Below, piece by piece: positions 25,652-34,900 of a stretch of DNA of 64,000 bases (position 1 is its first letter; each line of letters begins with the position of its first letter). A program made the translations under genes and the position numbers. The stretch is from positions 62,001 through 126,000 of the forward strand of contig NZ_JAVRBG010000005.1 of the NCBI RefSeq assembly GCF_031845265.1, read 5' to 3'. Source of the DNA: Mesonia ostreae. GTDB taxonomy: Bacteria > Bacteroidota > Bacteroidia > Flavobacteriales > Flavobacteriaceae. The notes under the pieces were generated by a model. The model saw only the letters and a program-made list of their open reading frames with translations. It made no database searches and was not told the origin of the DNA.

Positions 25652-28191
25652 AGAACTCCCCTTTAAAATCAAAAAATAATCTTGTTTGGCTTTTTAAAAT
25701 GGCTTGGCGCGATGCAAAAGCAAGTCGCGTTCGTTTATTGCTTTTTATGGCTTCCATCATTTTAGGAATTGCTGCGGTAGTTTCTATTCAATTATTTGGT
25801 GATAATCTTAAGAATAATATTCAGTTGCAATCCAAATCTTTGATGGGTGCCGATTATATTATTGATACAAAACAAGTGCCTACGCAACGAGCACAAGAAA
25901 TTATAGATTCTTTACAACCTGATGCTTCCGAAGTGAATTTTGTATCCATGGCTAGTTTTCCCAATAACGAGGGGACAAAATTAGTCCGAATACGAGGTTT
26001 ACAGGGAAAATTTCCATTTTATGGAGAGTTAGAAACGCAGCCTATTGAAGCGGCATCGCAATATCAATCTTCTGGCGGAGCTTTGGTAGATGCCACTTTA
26101 CTATTGCAATACAATATTAAACCTGGAGATTCTATAAAAATAGGTGAGATCAGTTTACCAATAACGGGCGCTTTAAAAGCAATCCCTGGCAATACAGCAA
26201 TTTCAACTTCGGTAGCACCATTGGTAATTATTCCGCAGCGATTTATAGAAGATACCAAACTCTTACAATTTGGAAGCCGAAGAGAATATCAGTTTTATTA
26301 TCATCAGCCTCAAGTCGATTTAGTGCGTTTAGAAGCGCAATTGCAGCCTTTGTTAGCTGTAGAAGAAGCCGACTTAGATACGCATACCAGCACGAGCAGT
26401 AGGCTTGGACGCCGCTATGATAATGTAGGCTCATTTTTAAACCTCACAGCATTTATAGCCTTATTATTGGGTTGCGTGGGGATTGCCAGTTCTGTAAATA
26501 TTTATATCAAAGAAAAAATAAAAGCCATCGCCATCCTAAAATGTTTGGGAGCTTCCAGAAAGCAAAGTTTTTTAATTTTTTTAATTCAGATTGCGGGGAT
26601 AGGAATTTTAGGAGGTTTTATTGGAGCGGCTTTAGGAGTAGGACTTCAAGAGCTTTTCCCATATATATTGAAAGAATTTTTACCTTTTGATTTACAACTA
26701 AGTATCAGTCCGCAACCTATACTTATGGGTGTTTTTCTAGGTTTGGTGATGTCGGTATTATTTGCGTTGGTTCCTTTATTGCGCACTTGGTACGTCTCGC
26801 CATTAGAAGTTTTGCGCTTTAGTGGAGATACCTTAACAGAATCAAAAAATGCACGTCGCATTGCCATTGGCATCATCCTAGTATTTTTATATGGTTTTTC
26901 TTTTTGGTTGCTTAAAGATTGGCTGTTTGCACTTGCTTTTATGCTTGGTGTTTTAGTAAGTTTTGCGTTGCTGGCGGGCACGGCAATTCTTACGATAAAA
27001 CTAGTTAAAAACTTTTTTCCGAAAACTGCACAATTTACCACAAGGCAGAGTTTACTTAACTTATCTCGCCCTAACAATCAGACTGTAGTATTATTGGTAG
27101 CGATTGGTTTAGGTACTTTTCTAATTAGTACGCTCTATTTTACCAAAGATATTTTACTCGATAAAACCGAAATAGATACAAGTTCTAAAAGTGCGAATCT
27201 CATCATTTTAGATGTGCAACCAGACCAAATAGGGGAGGTGGCGGAAACATTTAAGTCGAATGATTTGCCCGTCCTAGACAATATTCCCCTGGTCACGATG
27301 CGGATGCACAGCATAAAAAATAAGCTGGTAAATAAATTACGAACCGATAGCACAACACAAGTAAAAGAATGGATTTTAAATCACGAGTTTAGAACTACTT
27401 ATCGCAGCGAACTTATTGCTTCTGAAGAAATCGCGGAAGGCGAGTGGGTGGCGTCGCAAAGTGAAAGTGATTTCGTTCAAATCTCGATTTCAGATAATCT
27501 TGCCAAAGATGCGCATCTAAGTCTTGGTGATTCTATTGTTTTTAATGTACAAGGAGTACTTATGGAAACGGTGGTAAAAAGCATCAGAAAAGTAGACTGG
27601 GCAAATCTTCAACTCAATTTTACGATTGTATTTCCAGAAGGAGTTTTAGAAAAAGCACCACAATTTAATGTCTTAACGACCTATGCCGCCACCGAAGAAA
27701 CCTCGGCAGTATTGCAAAGAGATTTGGTTAAAAAATTCCCGAATGTATCTGTGATCGATTTAAGACAAGTCTACACAGTCGTAGAAGATATTTTAGACAA
27801 GGTATCGTGGATCATCAATTTTATGGCATTTTTTAGCATTTTTACGGGAATTATTGTTTTGATAGGTTCTGTACGAACTAGTAAATACCAGCGCATAAAA
27901 GAAAGCGTTTTACTGCGGACATTGGGCGCAAAAAATAAACAAATATTAACGATTACCGCACTCGAGTATTTATTCTTGGGAGTTTTAGGAAGCTTAATAG
28001 GAATTCTTTTGGCGCTAGTAAGTAGCTTTTTATTAGCCTTCTTTGTTTTTAAAGAGTCTTTTGTTCCATCGTTAGTTCCGTTTTTGGTATTTCTACCTGG
28101 CATTTCGCTTTTGGTAGTTGTCATAGGTCTTAGCAATATTCGGGAAGTTTTAAAAAGCTCGCCTTTGGAAGTTTTGAGGAAGAGTGCTTGA
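25648..28191 (+). CDS. ABC transporter permease, YbbP-like (FtsX/MacB-type, 847 residues)
   Basis: Large permease with an N-terminal membrane anchor (MAWRDAKASRVRLLLFMASIILG), a periplasmic MacB-type domain, then two FtsX-type membrane modules (about residues 255-420 and 710-845) and a second periplasmic region between them. This ten-segment, two-module layout is that of YbbP and differs from the four-segment LolC/MacB. Translation starts at TTG within the ATPase stop (TTGA overlap); ATG 25699 would remove only the cytoplasmic tip. It likely acts with the preceding ATPase. Confidence 0.9.
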   Translation: MKNSPLKSKNNLVWLFKMAWRDAKASRVRLLLFMASIILGIAAVVSIQLFGDNLKNNIQLQSKSLMGADYIIDTKQVPTQRAQEIIDSLQPDASEVNFVSMASFPNNEGTKLVRIRGLQGKFPFYGELETQPIEAASQYQSSGGALVDATLLLQYNIKPGDSIKIGEISLPITGALKAIPGNTAISTSVAPLVIIPQRFIEDTKLLQFGSRREYQFYYHQPQVDLVRLEAQLQPLLAVEEADLDTHTSTSSRLGRRYDNVGSFLNLTAFIALLLGCVGIASSVNIYIKEKIKAIAILKCLGASRKQSFLIFLIQIAGIGILGGFIGAALGVGLQELFPYILKEFLPFDLQLSISPQPILMGVFLGLVMSVLFALVPLLRTWYVSPLEVLRFSGDTLTESKNARRIAIGIILVFLYGFSFWLLKDWLFALAFMLGVLVSFALLAGTAILTIKLVKNFFPKTAQFTTRQSLLNLSRPNNQTVVLLVAIGLGTFLISTLYFTKDILLDKTEIDTSSKSANLIILDVQPDQIGEVAETFKSNDLPVLDNIPLVTMRMHSIKNKLVNKLRTDSTTQVKEWILNHEFRTTYRSELIASEEIAEGEWVASQSESDFVQISISDNLAKDAHLSLGDSIVFNVQGVLMETVVKSIRKVDWANLQLNFTIVFPEGVLEKAPQFNVLTTYAATEETSAVLQRDLVKKFPNVSVIDLRQVYTVVEDILDKVSWIINFMAFFSIFTGIIVLIGSVRTSKYQRIKESVLLRTLGAKNKQILTITALEYLFLGVLGSLIGILLALVSSFLLAFFVFKESFVPSLVPFLVFLPGISLLVVVIGLSNIREVLKSSPLEVLRKSA

Positions 28192-28625
28192 TGTGGATTA
28201 AAATAAAAGACCGCTTCGCTGTAAGATTTAGGACGTAGGATAAAAGACTAAATTTATATGAGCCTAATCAACAAGGTAATAATGATAAACAGTTGTTTTA
28301 TTAAAATTCATGGGAGCCAATTAATTCATCTAAAACTCTTGAATCCTTCTGTATGTCTAAAATCTAATAAAATTTAAGATCGGCTCCTTGCTATTTGAAA
28401 ATCGATTTAATCGAAAATTTGAAGTTTTTTTCACATTAAACATATTCTGTTTATCAGGTAGTTAGCATTAAGTCTTTCTTCTTATTTTTTGCTTCTATAA
28501 GCGTAGCGATATTTATTCCTTATTCTCTGCTTTTTATTCTTTGTTCTTGCTTCTAGCATCTCGTTTCTTGTCTATTTGCTTCTCACTTCTAACAATCTCT
28601 TTAAGTACAATACATAGAGATTACT
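28192..28625. other. non-coding interval containing AGCGGTCTT-family repeat copies
   Basis: A reverse-orientation repeat copy lies at 28203-28250 (AAGACCGCTTCGCTGTAAGATTTAGGACG). A second, decayed copy is suggested near 28497 (TATAAGCGTAGCG) followed by a T/C-rich run of TTCTTG-like words. No gene can be supported. Confidence 0.6.
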
Positions 28626-28633
28626 TAATTTTG
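28626..28633 (+). promoter_or_regulatory. promoter -7 box TAATTTTG
   Basis: Perfect TAnnTTTG match 38 bp before the TTG start of the DUF6642 gene. Confidence 0.6.
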
Positions 28634-28663
28634 TACTTTATAAAAGCTGAAAAATTTTAAGAT

Positions 28664-29263
28664 TTGTTACAGAAAAGACATCAATTACCTCAAGAACACT
28701 ATAGCGAAACAGAGTATTTTATCTATTGTTTAGAAGCGGTAGATGACGCTGAAGCGGAAAATAATACCGAAACACAACAAAATTTAGAACAACTTTCCTT
28801 GCAATACGGAGTAGCCAGTATTTACAAAACCTGCGACAGCATTGAAGAGCTAGAAAATAGTTTAAACACGTTGATTCTGGATGACCATAATTTTAAGGAT
28901 TATGAAATTATCTATATGGTGTTTACAGGCGAAGCAAATAGTATTTGTTTACACGGATATTTATATAGCTTACAGGAAATTGCTGAAATTTTTGAAGGAA
29001 GATTAACCGGAAAAATAGTGCATTTTTCCAATGCAAAAGTATTGGATTTAGATGCTGAAGAAGCTCAATATTTCTTAGACATTACTGGCGCAAGAGGTGT
29101 TTCTGGGTACGGAAATGAATATGCAGCCATCACCAGTTCAAACCTTGATAAAGCCTTCTTTAATTTGTTTAAGGAAGATGACGATATGTTTGAAGTTGTA
29201 GAAGAATTGCACAAAAAACACTATAACCTCTGTAAACTACTCGACTTTAGACTCTACTATTAA
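28664..29263 (+). CDS. DUF6642-like conserved protein
   Basis: A 199-residue cytoplasmic protein that I recognise as the DUF6642 type. Clear segments are EYFIYCLEAVDDAEAENN, YEIIYMVFTGEANSICLHGYLYSLQEIAEIF and KVLDLDAEEAQYFLDITGARGVSGYG. The IYMVFTGE...GYLYSLQEIAE pattern and the TGA-x-GVSGYG block resemble caspase-like or CHAT-like folds in secondary-structure order, but no catalytic His-Cys pair is evident, so I do not assign one. The start is TTG, supported by the position of the promoter box; no in-frame ATG lies near the N-terminus. Confidence 0.7.
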   Translation: MLQKRHQLPQEHYSETEYFIYCLEAVDDAEAENNTETQQNLEQLSLQYGVASIYKTCDSIEELENSLNTLILDDHNFKDYEIIYMVFTGEANSICLHGYLYSLQEIAEIFEGRLTGKIVHFSNAKVLDLDAEEAQYFLDITGARGVSGYGNEYAAITSSNLDKAFFNLFKEDDDMFEVVEELHKKHYNLCKLLDFRLYY

Positions 29264-29320
29264 AAACTATTCCCCAATCCATTGACTTTATAAATTTAAC
29301 ACTAAATCCCATCCATCAAA

Positions 29321-29902
29321 CTGAAAAATCAATTCTTAGAAGAAGCCAAACGCGAACTTATATATGGATATTCAAAAAAGAGGCATCCGTTTCATTATTT
29401 TGTTTTGGCTACTATAGAAAACGGCGTACCACGACAACGTACTGTCGTTCTACGCAAAACATTGGCAGATTTGAGTATCGTATTTTACACAGATAAACGA
29501 ACTCAAAAATTAAATGATATCCAACAGAATCCAATGTGTAGCGCCTTATTTTACTGTCCTAAAAAATTGTTGCAAGTTCGCATTAACGGCAAGGCTTCGT
29601 TAATTAACAATAAGGATGAGATTGCAACTTACTGGCAAGGCATACAACAAGCTGCTAAAAACGATTACACCACTAAGTTAGCAAGTACACCAATAAAAAA
29701 TCCTGATGATATAAGTTACAATGCTGAAAAAGATTTTTTCTGTGCCCTAAAGATTGTCCCAGATACCATAGAATATTTACGATTAAAACGACCCAACCAC
29801 TTGAGAGTTTTATTTTCTAAAATCGATTCGGACTGGTCTGGAGAATTTTGGTGCCTTAATTTTAAATATAAATTATTGATACAGCCTAATTCAAGAAGTT
29901 AA
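29321..29902 (+). pseudogene. pyridoxamine-phosphate oxidase-family flavoprotein, start and C-terminus altered
   Basis: The split-barrel FMN-binding fold is seen in HPFHYFVLATIENGVPRQRTVVLRK and FYTDKRTQKLNDI, typical of the Alr4036/PNPOx_2 group of about 180 residues. The homologous N-terminus (LKNQFLEEAKRELIYGYSKK) precedes the first standard start (TTG 29405) and has only a CTG at 29321. At the C-terminus GGAGAATTTTGG (T4 at 29846-29849) reads GEFWCLNFKYK; one more T would give GEFLVP and a stop at 29857, the normal family end and exactly 179 residues. It is thus likely frameshifted (or mis-sequenced), with an uncertain start. Confidence 0.7.
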
Positions 29903-29992
29903 AAAAATCTTCTTTAGAAGTACTGCGGAAAATGTTTTGGTTATAGTGGAGTAGAAGAGGAGGTTGTTTTTTATTTCACATTTTGAAATAAG

Positions 29993-30075
29993 CAAGGAGG
30001 TGACTGAGTGAAATTCTGAAAAGAATTTGTATCGAACCCATGAGCCACGATTTCGATATACGTGCTAACGCAAGC
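29993..30075. repeat. TGAGTG...CGAA palindromic repeat, copy 1
   Basis: GACTGAGTG is followed by a 7-bp hairpin AAATTCT-GAAA-AGAATTT and GTATCGAACCC. The whole is bounded by AAGGAGGTG and CATCTCCTT, which pair, and inner TATCGAA/TTCGATA and TGCT/AGCA stems are present. No gene is seen in the surrounding 300 bp. Confidence 0.7.
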
Positions 30076-30208
30076 AACCCATCTCCTTTATTTCCATACA
30101 TTTTAGAATTTAAATTCTTAATTTTAAAATATGTAAAAGCGGCGGAAAAGTGAATTTTCAAGAGAAAATTATATCGAAGCTTCAGTTCATTACTGAGTAA
30201 GACAAACT

Positions 30209-30610
30209 CTACACTTTTTGCCAAATTTGATCGGCGTTAAGGTAAAAACTACCAAGAGAATTAAAATTGCATTGTTCCGGTGAAATAAGAGAGAGAAAAG
30301 ATTCTCCGTTTTCTCGTTTATACAAATGATAAACTTCTCCTATAATTGGCTCAAAAGAAAACTTCGCATTAAAAATAAGTCGGTTGTACTCAAACTCCTG
30401 CATGAGTTGGTCGTATTCTTTTTTTAATTCCTGAATCTTGGTTTCTACCTTTTGATTTACTTTATGAATGCTTCTATTTTTCCACGCTACCGTATCGTTG
30501 GTGGTAATTACTGGTGCGCTTACGTTGGTAGCGTAAGACTTTAGCGCTGCATCATATTTTTGGGTTTCAGGATTAAAAACTACTTGATCTGGCTTTTTCT
30601 CTTTGCTCAT
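30209..30610 (-). CDS. DUF2452-family protein
   Basis: A 133-residue cytoplasmic protein that matches DUF2452: KKPDQVVFNPETQKYDAALKSYATNVSAPVI at the N-terminus, a central coiled-coil-prone segment (KVETKIQELKKEYDQLMQEFEYN) and FEPIIGEVYHLYKRENGESFLSLI. The function of the family is unknown. It lies 10 bp after a Lacal_2735-type gene on the same strand. Confidence 0.85.
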   Translation of the reverse strand: MSKEKKPDQVVFNPETQKYDAALKSYATNVSAPVITTNDTVAWKNRSIHKVNQKVETKIQELKKEYDQLMQEFEYNRLIFNAKFSFEPIIGEVYHLYKRENGESFLSLISPEQCNFNSLGSFYLNADQIWQKV

Positions 30611-30620
30611 CTTTTAAGAT

Positions 30621-30785
30621 TTAACTAAGTTTTTCCAATTTTTTCATCACTTCCTCTGCTTCATAAGCTTTTTGATCACTCATTTTTCTGTTGGTCGTGG
30701 ATAAGCTGTGTGATTCTTTAAGTAACTTTTCATACTCACTCTGCAACTTTTCTTTTTCTGATTTCTTCTTAAATAGTCCGAACAT
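30621..30785 (-). CDS. Lacal_2735-family small protein
   Basis: A 54-residue protein below the usual ORF-calling size: MFGLFKKKSEKEKLQ, then YEKLLKESHSLSTTNRKMSD, ending EEVMKKLEKLS. This is the family named after the Lacinutrix locus Lacal_2735, restricted to Flavobacteriia and of unknown function. An amphipathic Phe/Leu/Lys N-terminus followed by a helical heptad-like region suggests membrane-surface association or a short coiled coil. It appears co-transcribed with the DUF2452 gene. Confidence 0.85.
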   Translation of the reverse strand: MFGLFKKKSEKEKLQSEYEKLLKESHSLSTTNRKMSDQKAYEAEEVMKKLEKLS

Positions 30786-30964
30786 GTTTTATATTTTAAT
30801 TGATGCGATATAACATCTGAAAGACACAAAATGTTTAACGATTTATAGTTTTAATTAAACAAAATATCACAAACCTGATTTTATACTATGGACAATAGAT
30901 AGATTTTTAGAAAATACTGAACACTCAGAACTAAATACTCAATTTTGAATAAACTTGACTAAAT

Positions 30965-31039
30965 AGGCGGCTGAGTGAATTCCTGAAAGGAATTTGTACC
31001 GAAGCCCCAGTGAAGAATCGCAATACCTTTGAAAAAATA
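30965..31039. repeat. TGAGTG...CGAA palindromic repeat, copy 2
   Basis: GGCTGAGTG-AATTCC-TGAAA-GGAATT-TGTACCGAAGCC: outer stem GGCT/AGCC, inner hairpin AATTCC/GGAATT. The tail GAATCGCAATACCTTTGAAAAAAT is shared with copy 3. It sits in a 475-bp gap with no gene apart from the promoter at 31153. Confidence 0.75.
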
Positions 31040-31152
31040 ACTCAATTTTCTTCTTCTCGCTTGTTCTGATCCTATTATTGATGCTTAGTCTATTTCTGTT
31101 TGTAACTATTTTAGAATGATAGAGAGCAAAAATAAACTTGCAGCTTAACTTT

Positions 31153-31160
31153 TATTTTTG
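31153..31160 (+). promoter_or_regulatory. promoter -7 box TATTTTTG
   Basis: TAnnTTTG match about 100 bp before the start of the next gene; in such AT-rich sequence a chance match is possible. Confidence 0.4.
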
Positions 31161-31260
31161 TAATGTAAATAACGCTGTTCCAAAACAATAGAACAACTTC
31201 ATTATCTCTTTCGTATCTCTGCAGTACGCATTAAAAACTGCTCCCAAATCTTTATAAAAT

Positions 31261-31689
31261 ATGAACATACACACATCTAAAAGACAAACAAGCTTAACAC
31301 TTTTAATTACAGCAGCCATCAAAACCATGCATCTACCTAGCATAAAAAAGCATTTGAGCGCACTTGATTTAGAACACAGAGATGACATTAAAGAATTGCT
31401 AAATTACTTAAAACCTATTTTTAAGGCTTGGCAAAAAGAAGATCAAAATTCTAAATTAATAGCGGAGGTATTAACCGGAGAGAGTAGGTGTGTAGCTTGT
31501 ATGTTTGGTAAACAAATTATTCGGTTTGATTTTAGTTACAAGCATAGATCAGCTCCTGCTCCAGAAAATCAAATTGTTTATACCCAGAGTTTTGGAGTAC
31601 GCATCGAAGTAGAAGACGATCAACTACAACATATTCAGGTTTGCAATGCCTTTCTTAATAAAATAGAAATGGAAAAATTTAGAAATTAG
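31261..31689 (+). CDS. uncharacterised 142-residue protein
   Basis: I do not recognise a family. The N-terminal third is helical (TLLITAAIKTMHLPSIKKHLSALDLEHRDD). The remainder alternates strands, with CVACMFGKQIIRFDF near residue 78 and QSFGVRIEVEDDQLQHIQVCNAF near the end. The CxxC pair could bind metal or be structural. Codon use fits the neighbours. It is isolated between two copies of the palindromic repeat, so it may be lineage-specific. Confidence 0.6.
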   Translation: MNIHTSKRQTSLTLLITAAIKTMHLPSIKKHLSALDLEHRDDIKELLNYLKPIFKAWQKEDQNSKLIAEVLTGESRCVACMFGKQIIRFDFSYKHRSAPAPENQIVYTQSFGVRIEVEDDQLQHIQVCNAFLNKIEMEKFRN

Positions 31690-31707
31690 AGGGTGAAGTA
31701 ATTTAAT

Positions 31708-31777
31708 TGGCTGAGTGGACTTCTGGAAGAAATTTTTATTGAAGTCTTAGTATAGAATTGCAATGCTTTGAAAAAAT
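31708..31777. repeat. TGAGTG...CGAA palindromic repeat, copy 3 (decayed)
   Basis: TTGGCTGAGTGGACTTCTGGAAGAAATTTTTATTGAAGTC keeps the frame of copies 1 and 2 with a shortened TTCT/AGAA stem, then the tail GAATTGCAATGCTTTGAAAAAAT shared with copy 2. Confidence 0.65.
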
Positions 31778-31923
31778 TTATTCTTAAAGTTTCTTTTAGG
31801 AGGTGATGAATCACTTTTTATGCGATGACGTAAGAGGGAAGCGTAATATGTGTGGAATGGTTTTTTAAAAAGCAAATGACAATTTGGCATTGAATCATCT
31901 TTCAAAGCAAAATATGCATAATT

Positions 31924-31962
31924 ATTGACGATTGTGTTAAATGGTATAGATATTGACACAAT
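31924..31962 (+). promoter_or_regulatory. putative promoter and operator of the 1267-residue gene
   Basis: ATTGTGT (31931-31937) and ACACAAT (31956-31962) form an inverted repeat spaced by 18 bp. They bracket TATAGA, which with TTGACG (31924-31929) makes a classical sigma-70-like pair with a 16-bp spacer. No TAnnTTTG box is seen here, unlike most genes in the window. Confidence 0.35.
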
Positions 31963-31990
31963 AATTGCTTTATAATTAACAGTTTAGAAC

Positions 31991-34900
31991 ATGAAATATA
32001 TTACTTCAACAGACATAAAACATTGGGCAGATACTCTTGAATGCAAAAGTACTTTGCCTTTATTGATTAGAAAATTAATACTTGCTGGAGTAGAAATTGA
32101 GCATATAAAAAAAATTGAATTTCCATTTGGAGATGATGTTCAAACTGGCGGTTATGATGGTGATTTAGAAACTAAAAAAGGAAATCCATTTATTCCTTTA
32201 GGGAATTCAGTTTGGGAGTTCGGAGTAACAGAAAGAAAGAGAGGAAAGGCTGATGAAGATTATGAAAAAAGAAAAAAGAATACATTAGGAAAGGTGCCTA
32301 AAGACACTACATATGTAAGTGTTACAGCCAAAAAATGGACAAAAACTAAATCTTGGGCAGCTGCCAGAAATAAAGAAGGATTTTGGGCTGAAGTAAGATG
32401 CTATGACGCCGTAGATTTAGAGCATTGGCTAGAATTAGCTCCTTCAGTAGAAATATGGTTAGCAAAACATTTAGGAAAACCAGTAAAAGGTGTTTTTTCA
32501 GCTGATGATTATTGGAAAGATTGGGCAACAAAAGGTCCGATGAAATTTCCAGCAAGTCTTTTGGTTGATTCTAGAGAGTTACAAGCCAAAAGCCTAAAAG
32601 AAGCTGTTTTAAGTAATAGTCCAACAATAAATTATATCCAATCTAATACAAAAGAAGGTTCTCTAGCTTTTATTTTAGCTTCTATTCAAAATCTGGATGA
32701 AAATATTAGAGATAGTATTCAATCTAGAACTTTAGTTGTAGAAAATAGAGATAGTTTCACTCAATTAATAGAAAATAAACAGCCTTTAATACTCTTACCA
32801 AAATTCGATGAAGAATATCTTGATTTGAATAAAGCAATAACAAATGGACATACTGTTATAGTTCCTGTAAGTAATAGTTTTTCAACTAATAAAAATAACT
32901 TAATTAGACTGCCAATACTTGAGCAAGAATCAATAGTAAATTTCCTGAATCAAATGGGAATTGATAAAGAAAAAGCTCGACTTTTATCTAAAAATACAGG
33001 TAGAAATATTTCTGTTTTGAGAAGAAGTTTAGAATACACTTCAAAAAAACCAGGTTGGTTAGATAATCCAGATTATTTAAAATTCATTCCTTTTTTATTA
33101 TTAGCAAGATTTAACTCTTATTCAGAAGAAGATAAAAAGTTAATTGAAGATATTTCTGGAGTAAATTATTCTGACTACGAAAAATTTCTAAAAAAATTAG
33201 AATATAGTGATGAAAGCCCTATTTATAATATTGGCGAAAATTGGAGACTAATTTCACATTCGGACACTTGGGTATATTTAGCTAAATATATTTCTAGAGA
33301 GGATTTAGAAAAATTTAAAACAATATGCATTCAGATATTAACTGAAGAACATCCAAAATATAAGCTTACAACAGGTAAACGTTATATGGCATCTTTTTAT
33401 AACGCAACACCAAAATATTCTAATGAAATTAAAAAAGGTGTATCAGAGACTCTAATTATTTTATCTGTTTTTGGTAAAAAATATGGGATAACTGCATTAG
33501 ATAATCCGAAGGCTTTTGTAGACCAAATTGTGAATTCAATATTGAATAATGCTAATGGTGAGTTATATAGGTCTTTAGGGTATAATCTAATGTTATTAGC
33601 TGAAGCAGCTCCAGAAGTATTTTTAAATCAAGTACAATCTATTATTGATGATAAACGAGTTATGGCATTTTTTGAGGAAGAAGGAGGCATTATGGGTTCT
33701 TCCAATGATTTACCTTTTCTCTTGTGGTCTTTGGAAAGCATTGCTTGGATACCAGAACTGTTAACAAAAACTAGTTCCATACTCTGTCAATTAGTTGAGC
33801 TTGCTCCAAAAAAATTACCAACATCAAATACTCCATATAATACCCTTAAGAGTATTTTTAAAACTTGGCACCCGCAAACTAACGCAACTTTTGAAGAAAG
33901 AAAGCAGGTGCTTGAAGTTATTGCTCAAAAACATTCTACAGTTGGATTTCAATTATTAAATAGTCTAATATTCGGAAGAAATGATCACGCAATGCCAACT
34001 CATAAAATGCAATGGAGATTATTTGAAGAAGCTAGGGCAGTTTCTATAACAAATCTAGAAGTTTTTGAAACAGAGAATTTTGCGGTAGATAAAATGTTAG
34101 AAATAATAAATCAAAGTAATGACATCAATCAAATATTATCTTTAATAACGAAGTTTGATTCATTAAGAAAGAACAATATTGATAAATTTTTAGATTGCCT
34201 GAAAAAATTAGATAAATCTGAAATAGAAGACAGCTCTAAAATATATCATGCCTTTAGAGAGATTATTGGAAGGCATCGTACTCATTCGGTTCAAAAATGG
34301 GCTATTCCCGAAAATATATTATCTGAAACACAAAAAGTTGCTGACTTATTTGAACCCGAAGATTTAATTTTAGCTAATGAATATTTATTTGGTCATCATC
34401 CTATTCCAATGGAAGGAAATGACAGTAAACTTAATTTTGAAGATAGAGCGAAAGAGTTAAATAATAAACGAAAAGAGTTTATTGAAAAATTAATAAATGA
34501 ACATTCTATAGAAAAAGTAATAGAAATTGCAAATAATCTAGAAACACCTGGATTTGTTGGACACGCTTTGGCTGGAATAACATTATCTGAAGAAAATGAG
34601 AACAAATTATATGAACTTCTAAAATCAGATAAAAACGAAGATATAAGTCTTATTCAAAGCTATATCTATCCTAAAGATTTTAAACTAGGGCAAGAAAAAA
34701 CATTAGAAACATTTAATAGACTATTAAATGATGGAAGTTTTAATAATGAAAGTTTAGCAAAGTATCTTTTAGCTTTAAGATTTGATGTTAAACTTTGGAA
34801 GTATATTGAAGGTATTGACAACCCAGAAATTGAAAAATATTACTGGGAAAATTTTAATCCACAATACGTAGGTGAAATTGATCAAATAGAATTTAGTATT

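Noticed and set aside
26646..27077. Long minus-strand frames opposite the YbbP-like permease (for example 143 codons)
   Set aside because: They are antisense shadows of a clear transporter with no coding character.
29993..30075. tRNA-Ser-like look of repeat copy 1 (GGTGACTGAGTG and closing stem)
   Set aside because: No T-arm GTTCGA, no anticodon arm in the right place, and the sister copies show it is a repeat element.
29976..30224. 82-codon minus-strand frame between the PNPOx and DUF2452 genes
   Set aside because: It runs through the palindromic repeat and overlaps the start of the DUF2452 stop region; no coding character.
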